Assembly (NCBI GenBank): GCA_044507605.1
Contig: JBIQJI010000012.1
Span: forward strand, 52,123 to 116,122
Source: Thermopolyspora sp044507605
GTDB lineage: Bacteria > Actinomycetota > Actinomycetes > Streptosporangiales > Streptosporangiaceae
DNA length: 64,000 nt
Direction of reading: 5' to 3'
Positions 63,824 through 64,000 of the stretch are shown here, piece by piece. How positions within the stretch are numbered: position 1 is the first letter of the stretch; each line of letters begins with the position of its first letter. Under the pieces are notes generated by a model. The model did no database searches, was not told the origin of the DNA, and worked only from the letters and a program-made list of their open reading frames with translations. Made by a program: the position numbers and the translations under genes.

Positions 63824-64000
63824 GTGACGAGGACGTCTTGTCACCCCTCCCCCCCGCCCACCGCGCCGGACGAACCCGTCACGCCGCGTGCCGACGCCCT
63901 GCGGCGGCTGCGCGCGGCGCTGGCCCGGCCGCCGGTGACGGCGCTCATCCTGGGCGATGCCGGCATCGGCAAGACCCACCTGCTGAACGACGCCAAGGCC
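63824..64000 (+). CDS. P-loop ATPase, N-terminal fragment (AAA/STAND or LuxR-type)
   Basis: Only the first 59 codons are in the window; the gene continues past the right edge. Reading from GTG 63824, a Pro/Thr-rich leader of about 20 residues is followed by ADALRRLRAALARPPVTALI and the Walker A motif LGDAGIGKTHLLNDAKA (GxxGxGKT). This matches AAA-type ATPases, including STAND and LuxR-family regulators, but the deciding C-terminal domains are not visible. The start is provisional, because no strong Shine-Dalgarno is present. A TAGGTT -10-like hexamer lies near 63753. Confidence 0.55.
   Translation, partial: MTRTSCHPSPPPTAPDEPVTPRADALRRLRAALARPPVTALILGDAGIGKTHLLNDAKA

Overview
The window is 64 kb of very GC-rich DNA with GTG/TTG starts, strong codon-position GC bias, a hydrophilic-extended IF2, a truncated-type NusA, UPF0309/GPP34/DUF574 families and eukaryote-like Ser/Thr kinases. 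All of this points to a filamentous actinomycete. I infer the order Streptosporangiales (Nonomuraea/Microbispora/Actinomadura-like), but the sequence alone does not fix the genus. No tRNA, rRNA, insertion sequence, integrase or CRISPR array was recognised.

Layout. From 1 to 4.2 kb, on the minus strand, lie rimO (5' end only), a RodZ-like HTH membrane protein and ftsK. A Ser/Thr kinase follows (4.4-5.9 kb), then a plus-strand sugar-acid operon (6.2-9.1 kb: NAD-dependent dehydrogenase/epimerase, kdgD, enolase-superfamily dehydratase) behind a LacI-type palindrome, and an orphan solute-binding lipoprotein. rnj and dapA (10.6-13.2 kb, minus) resume the housekeeping block. It is interrupted at 13.7-17.9 kb by a GntR regulator, an R2-like diiron protein, a CGNR zinc-finger protein, a GNAT enzyme and MenA. 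dapB, an M16 peptidase, pnp, rpsO, a FAD/4Fe-4S oxidoreductase, ribF, truB, nrnA, rbfA, ylxP, infB, ylxR, nusA and rimP (18-35.4 kb, minus) form the classic translation/RNA-metabolism superoperon. proS follows after a pair of ferritin-like (DUF4439) genes.

From 38.7 kb onward the content becomes accessory: a membrane protein, an adenylate-forming enzyme that ends at its hinge, a ferredoxin-NADP reductase, CutC, GNAT, a GntR regulator with repeated palindromes, a small unknown protein, an SDR, a small secreted protein, a pentapeptide-repeat protein and a GH3 hexosaminidase. A TetR-AlkD-like pair precedes an amino-sugar import locus (51-56 kb): RpiR regulator, UPF0309 SIS protein and NgcEFG-type ABC transporter, read as one minus-strand operon under a clear RpiR-like palindrome. 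The right end carries a MerR regulator, a DUF574 methyltransferase, a large receptor-like kinase with three cysteine-paired repeats, an SPFH-RHH operon with its own palindrome, GPP34, a CHAP-domain protein with a C-terminal membrane anchor, and the start of a P-loop ATPase.

How the genes work together. The nagZ-like GH3 enzyme (49.3 kb) and the rpiR-SIS-ngcEFG operon suggest import and handling of GlcNAc/chitobiose or cell-wall amino sugars, although no kinase, deacetylase or transporter ATPase is present locally. The 6.2-9.1 kb operon fits oxidative uronate/aldarate catabolism to 2-ketoglutarate semialdehyde. The most unusual signals are an orphan minus-strand terminator with a possible small RNA near 62.7 kb, the hinge-truncated adenylating enzyme, the triple-repeat kinase, the SPFH-RHH module and the GntR/small-protein module near 45 kb.
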